Assembly: GCA_977006965.1 (NCBI GenBank)
Contig: OZ345352.1
Location: forward strand, 806,001-870,000
Source of the DNA: Phymatolithon calcareum
Taxonomy: Eukaryota > Rhodophyta > Florideophyceae > Hapalidiales
DNA: 64,000 bases
Direction of reading: 5' to 3'
Below the pieces are notes generated by a model. That model worked only from the letters and a program-made list of their open reading frames with translations, searched no databases and was not told where the DNA came from. Of this stretch, positions 60,329 through 64,000 are shown in pieces. Numbering within the stretch: position 1 is the first letter of the stretch; each line of letters begins with the position of its first letter. A program made the position numbers and the translations under genes.

Positions 60329-63300
60329 TCAAACGGTATACATATTGTCCTCCGGTTCCGGCGGAACCTCTTCCGGATTATGTCGGAGCCAATGGGACCT
60401 TGAAACGCATGGGAGTACGGCTGCATAGATCTCTTCTTGAGTGCCTATTTGGATGCTTACAATGTGACATACGAACCAGAACGTCGGTGCGCAATCTTCC
60501 ACGTTTTCTAGCGATGAGAAAAAATGCGCCTGTAGGATAAATGGTAAGTGAAACTCTAGATCTCCAGGCCTGTAGGCAAGAGTTTCAACAATGTCCCCAC
60601 AGCTAAAGCAAGGCCCGGGAACTCCGTTGGTGCGTGCAGAAAAGATACAGTCACCTATTTGGACTACTGTAGCCGGTGAATTAAAAGGATAGGTCGTTGA
60701 TAGGAGTAAGATGAGAGCTTCTAGAGAGGAGTAGGAAAAATTTGTCAGAGGTTGAGTAGTCTCGACGAATCCTCTTAGATTCCAACGTAATGATTGATGT
60801 TCACTGGACAATACTGCTCTTGAAGAGAGCACGGACTGTCTTTGATTAATGAGTTCTTTCTCAATACAACGACCCGGTCCGAGCGTGCCTTGAATAGCGG
60901 CAACGAGGACATCTGGTATGCTTCCTTCGAGCTTCGACATGCTGTCCCTTCCCGCCAAAAATCGGAAACAACCTCTCAATGCGCTGTCATCTCCGCTTAC
61001 CGCGTTTGATATAAGTAATGCCTGTTGACCTTTCCAGTCGTTCAGGCCACTACAGTCATGCACGAAAGGTGAGCATCTTTGTTGTTTGAATTTTGATGCC
61101 TCGCTTTAGCCTCTGATGCGTTTCTTCGAGTAGTAGTTCGCCGATGCGAGCAACATGACCAACCATGGGTAATGTGCCGTGTACCAGGTCTTATAGTCTA
61201 ATTACATTTGGGCAGTCCAATACCGTAATTGCCGTAGTGCAGGATGTGTGAATCGTACGAAGCTCATATCGCTTTTGCGCAGTGCACATACTGTCATTCA
61301 GTGCGGAATAGTCGTCGTCGGGCATTGTACAGATCCGATAAATGCGTTCAATGAGGTCCGTTGTCATTATTTACAGTCGGCGAATATATGGTCCACAGTT
61401 GTCGTCTTTGGACGATCGCACTGTGTCCGCAAAGTCCCTTTTTGGGTTAGGCATGTGCAACAGCTCCGCAATCAGTTAGATATAGAGCCTACCAAGAACA
61501 CAGCGTTCCTGCAGTGCTCTGATATTTCGCTTCTCGATGCAGAATGGCGATGAGCAATAATACAACCATTTCGAAGTGCCGGCTCCGCCACCAAAGCCAA
61601 GCTGTACAGCTGCGACATAGACATACTTAATAGAACCTTTTTCTCCTGGTCGAAAATTCTATTCTGTGTAGGTAGATGACATTCGGCAAGGTAACCTAGC
61701 ATGTACTCTTCGCATTTGATTCGATGGAAATCCAACGGAAAGAGCTTATAGGCCAATATTAAGCAGTCACGAAAGAATCCAGTAAGCAGGTGATCTGGGG
61801 CAATGAAACAAGCATGATAAGGGTTCAAAGTACACTGAAGTAAAGGAGCTCCTGTGCTTTTCTTGTTAGTGCGCCCCTTCGATTGGATTATCGCTGCACG
61901 CAAGTCATGCTGCGGAAGATTGGAGGCAGGCGTACTAGCAGATATTCCAAGGAGTCTGAAAGTCTCTCGCTGCGCACCGCAATCCCGGATTGATGTGTGC
62001 TCATAAAATCCATGTTTGAATGCGGAGAGAAAGCCATTTCCCAAGGGAGAAGTATAACGACTACCGACAAATGTGGCAGACTTTCTGGCGAATCGCCATA
62101 AGTGGCAGCACGATGTAGCATTGTGCCCGAGAACATCAAGGTCCGTTTTCAGATCTGGCGTGTCTCCTAGAACGCAAAAAAGGTCAAGAAATATGGGAAA
62201 TGTTTGTCCTTTGGCGTCCACATCCAAAAATACCTCCGTCATGCTGACGAAAATGTCCTCCTTAATGCGTTTGAAAAGCAGAGCTTTTCACGCCAGGGGG
62301 TGGAAGGCCGATGATGTGAACTGTATGGGGTGAGGATCGGGCGGAGAGATGAAGATTTAGACATAGCATGTAGAATCCGTCTCCCGATGCCGAATTGCCC
62401 TCTTGCATGCGAAACCCGTCCCAGTACAGCAAAAAACGATAAGCAAAGTAGGGCACACCGTTCTCAAAATTTCCTACGCCATTGGTAGATGAGAAGTTTT
62501 CAGGACCTCGCTTTCCTGGGTGCTTGACGAGCAACTGGAGAGTAAGGATGTCCAGGTAGAAAGTATCGTCATTCCTATTGGGGGCGAGCAAAATATGGAT
62601 AAACTGGAAGCAAAGGCGATATTGGTTGTGATTTGCGTGTCTAAATCAAGACCACCAGGAATTCATATCATATGCCTGCTTCGCTCTTCATTCTCAGCCC
62701 AAAACCGATGCACAATGCAAACACGAGCATTCCTGTCATTGGACGTCAAAGTGCAAGCGAGATGCGGAGCAATCGGAGCGTTAGATACGTCAGAAGGCAA
62801 TATTGGCCGCAGTAGAACAACAAAGTCTCCAGGCTTGATGTCAGGTTTCTCCCAGTCACGCCAAGCTAATTTCATCTGCCTTCTACGTTCCTTTAGGGCT
62901 GCATGGCGTCTATTCATGGCAGCTGCCATATCTTGTGATACCTTCTTCTTCTTTCGTCTAGACTTCTGATCCGCATCGTTGTCACGGGGCTCCGGGTTAT
63001 CCTGTTGTTCAGGTACGTCGGGGATAGGGATATTCAAAGAATCGGATGGAGACTGGTACTGCACAAAACTGAAAAGCTTTAGTATTTCATGATCACGATG
63101 CAATAGCCCATTAGTGTCATCGCTCGCAAATTCTGGGTTATGCCTTCGGCTGTGATGGTGGATTTTCCACGAATTTGCAACCGTTCCTAGTATTGAAGTG
63201 TCCTGGTTTGTGAGGACGTGGCCGCAAAAGCAATGCTCTAGCTACGGACCCAGCGGACCGGTCCGTACGATTGACACGGAAACAACATCTCCAATCTCAG

Positions 63301-64000
63301 CAAATGTTGACAAATATGAATAAACCGCCGGATCGTCTACACTGATGGCATTCCTCTGATCATAAACCATTGTCTTGTGGCCACAATGGGCCATGTGTCC
63401 ACGCAATCGATGTACGTTGAGCTCTGTTCCGTCTGCGAATTTAGACTGGTGGAACATAACAAGGAGTGGACAGGAGCAGTGGCCAAGTCTGCTCTAGCGT
63501 ACTCGCTGGGAAGTATTATCCTCGTATTTGTTTTTGGTGTACTATAGCCAGAGACAATGATGCCTCTTTCTCCGGGCTTGCTTAAATCCATAGCTTCGTA
63601 GAAATCAACTGTACCAGATGCAAGACGATTAATAACGCCTTTGTTCTATTGCCTGTGGAGAGTTGTAAAGTGGGTTAGACTGCTGATACTAGTGCTGCCA
63701 AACGATACAGGTAGACTGGAGACGGGAATTTTCTTCCATGAGTGTGCTCCCTCGCGCATAACCGCCTCAGTGAAAATCCGTATTGCATGAAACTGGTCCC
63801 TAGTGAGCTTTCGAGGACCGTTCGTAGTTAGAAGAGCCCAGAGCACAGGCCAATTAGATATGACCAAACTGGAAGTGTTGTCAGGAGAAGAAGACTGTTC
63901 ATCATCCGAGTTGAATTTAGAGTAATTGAACTCTTGGGCTTCCTCGTCGCCTTTTTCCAAGCCTAGAGTCGGTGATGAAGACACTGGGCTCTTCTCAGTG
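60329..64000 (-). pseudogene. Tnp2/CACTA-like transposase gene, interrupted, runs off the right edge
   Basis: A series of minus-strand blocks in consistent order forms one large protein. Block 1: LLTTNGPRKLTRDQFHAIR (from 64000). A 63-nt intron, 63708-63646, fits with branch CTAAC and acceptor CAATAG. Block 2: HRLRGHMAHCGHKTMV and a CFCGHV region. Block 3: a basic linker with KPDIKPGDFVVLLRP. Block 4: FLLYWDGFRMQEGNSASGDG. Block 5: LFCVLGDTPDLKTDLDVLGHNATSC with CCHLW, the CHxC-like motif of Tnp2/Plavaka families. Block 6: GHVARIGELLLEETHQRLKR. Block 7: 61063-60329. At least two frameshifts and stops at 61472, about 61340 and about 61200 disrupt it. Family placement is by motif impression only. 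Confidence 0.6.

Overview
This window is nuclear eukaryotic DNA. Host-type genes are sparse. Coding regions have few introns, and the ones visible are short (56-80 nt, GT..AG). Retrotransposons and DNA transposons are nested in one another. The mix (an NB-ARC/WD40 receptor-like gene, a TKL-type kinase with EF-hands, Copia and Gypsy elements, PIF/Harbinger and Tnp2-like transposons) fits a multicellular red alga such as Chondrus. That assignment is inference from gene architecture, not from a search.

Layout. 1.6-2.8 kb: a broken gene for a secreted Cys-containing protein. 3.8-4.5 kb: an RNase H-like retroelement relic beside five direct repeats spaced 28-29 bp. 4.8-5.5 kb: glutathione S-transferase. 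5.6-6.9 kb: a decayed leucine-rich coding region. 7.8-11.9 kb: a 1342-residue NB-ARC/WD40 protein. 12.2-13.0 kb: the 3' part of a LINE. 17.86-24.09 kb: a complete Ty1/Copia element with 670-bp LTRs that I read as identical and a 5-bp target duplication. 24.8-25.2 kb: a small RRM protein followed by a tRNA-like sequence. 28.4-30.4 kb: a two-exon protein kinase with two EF-hands, followed by a decayed duplicate of part of itself. 32.6 kb: a hypothetical membrane-anchored protein. 33.9-42.1 kb: a nested repeat region with LINE relics, two short retroposon families, a 758-bp inverted-repeat element and several perfect palindromes. 43.5 kb: a GIY-YIG nuclease with two CCHC knuckles. 47.3 kb: a predicted glycosylated membrane protein. 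50.3-56.4 kb: a decayed, AT-rich Ty3/Gypsy element carrying an extra zinc-finger ORF. 56.77-59.35 kb: a PIF/Harbinger transposon with a 16-bp TIR and TTA target duplication. 60.3-64.0 kb: a Tnp2/CACTA-like transposase gene running off the right edge.

Most of the biology here is mobile-element biology. A short retroposon (called SINE-1 here) has eight copies, most with clear target-site duplications, including a 31-bp insertion. It has landed in a LINE, in a hairpin and next to genes. A second A-tailed retroposon (SINE-2) and a Harbinger-like foldback element are both inserted into one LINE copy. Several disabling stops in the transposons can be explained by C-to-T change, which raises the question of a mutational silencing process. 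The host genes of most interest are the NB-ARC/WD40 protein with twelve near-identical blades, the EF-hand kinase and the GIY-YIG/CCHC protein.
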